From contig JAAXIL010000167.1 of the NCBI GenBank assembly GCA_012270355.1, positions 2,490-9,742 on the forward strand: 7,253 nt of DNA, written 5' to 3'. The translations under genes were made by a program, and so were the position numbers. Shown piece by piece: positions 6,858-7,253 of this stretch (positions are counted from its first letter, which is position 1; the number at the start of each line of letters is the position of its first letter). This stretch comes from Psychrobacter sp. Its GTDB lineage: Bacteria > Pseudomonadota > Gammaproteobacteria > Pseudomonadales > Moraxellaceae. The notes under the pieces are model-generated. The model had not been told where the DNA came from, did not search any database, and worked only from the letters and a program-made list of their open reading frames with translations.

Positions 6858-7250
6858 TTAGTAAGGGTATTTCGAGGTGGCCAACTCTTGACAGAGTGCT
6901 AGGTTTTCGGCATCCGAAAAACCCATTGTCCAATCTCGCATGCTACTTAATACCACTTTATAATCTTGCTGAGTGGATAGATAACGAACGGCGGCTTGTG
7001 GGTTAGAAATGGTGGGCATAAGTTGCTTTAATTCATAGTCATAGGCTTTATCAAAGCGGGTGCGTTGCCAATCATTGAGCATCGGCGGGCAGATTTCGGA
7101 TAAGACTTGTAGCACCGCAATTTCGTGTTTGGTTGCCGTCGTGCTTGCCATGTCAACAGGAATGGTGGTTTCAGCATTTGCCGCACCCATCAATCCTACG
7201 CGCATCATCCCCATTGCTACCACCCTTGTCGCTGTTTTTAACCGCATCAT
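6858..7250 (-). CDS. Small secreted protein of unknown function, two cysteines
   Basis: This is an unrecognised protein of about 130 aa. The N-terminus (MMRLKTATRVVAMGMMRVGLMGAANA) looks like a Sec signal peptide: basic n-region, Met/Val/Gly-rich hydrophobic core, and an ANA cleavage site at about residue 26, before ETTIPVD. The mature part is about 104 aa and looks mainly helical, with Cys54 (EICPPMLNDWQ) and Cys120 (LALCQEL), which could form a disulfide in the periplasm. There is no lipobox, no membrane segment after the signal and no catalytic motif that I recognise. The ATG at 7248-7250 is three bases from the window edge and another follows it, so the upstream signals cannot be seen. 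The frame stays open to the edge, but the signal peptide argues that the start is at or near here. A terminator at 6780-6809 follows, suggesting a transcript separate from the carboxypeptidase. Confidence 0.75.
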   Translation of the reverse strand: MMRLKTATRVVAMGMMRVGLMGAANAETTIPVDMASTTATKHEIAVLQVLSEICPPMLNDWQRTRFDKAYDYELKQLMPTISNPQAAVRYLSTQQDYKVVLSSMRDWTMGFSDAENLALCQELATSKYPY

Positions 7251-7253
7251 CCG

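Overview
The window reads as ordinary chromosomal DNA from a gammaproteobacterium. The protein sequences and moderate GC content look most like Moraxellaceae (Moraxella or Psychrobacter relatives). That is inference from the proteins, because there is no rRNA or other marker here. I see no tRNA, rRNA, CRISPR array, insertion sequence, phage gene or attachment site.

Layout, left to right. (1) Positions 1-971, minus strand: the N-terminal part of a Kef-type monovalent cation:proton antiporter, running off the left edge and interrupted by one in-frame amber codon at 549-551. (2) 1064-1891, minus: an unrecognised protein of up to 275 aa whose gene carries a run of eight G. (3) 1892-1921: a very short divergent intergenic space with an inverted repeat whose two arms each look like a -10 box. 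(4) 1922-3379, plus: der (engA), an essential ribosome-assembly GTPase, complete. (5) 3440-5401, plus: a membrane sensor histidine kinase with a BarA/GacS-like layout whose C-terminal receiver-like domain has lost its phosphorylation residues. (6) 5398-6681, minus: a PBP5/6-type D-alanyl-D-alanine carboxypeptidase that overlaps the end of the kinase gene tail to tail by 4 bp. (7) 6682-6857: intergenic, with a good intrinsic terminator on the minus strand and a candidate promoter for the carboxypeptidase. (8) 6858-7250, minus: a small secreted protein of unknown function, whose start may lie beyond the right edge.

Functional view. der and the kinase gene are 60 bp apart with no visible terminator and may be cotranscribed. 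The unknown gene and the antiporter remnant run in the same direction, 92 bp apart. The carboxypeptidase acts on periplasmic peptidoglycan and the kinase senses across the inner membrane, but nothing here ties them into one pathway. I find no convincing new multi-gene system. The most interesting points are the kinase with a dead receiver domain, the amber codon in an otherwise intact antiporter frame, the G8 tract in the unknown gene, and the symmetric divergent promoter candidate upstream of der.
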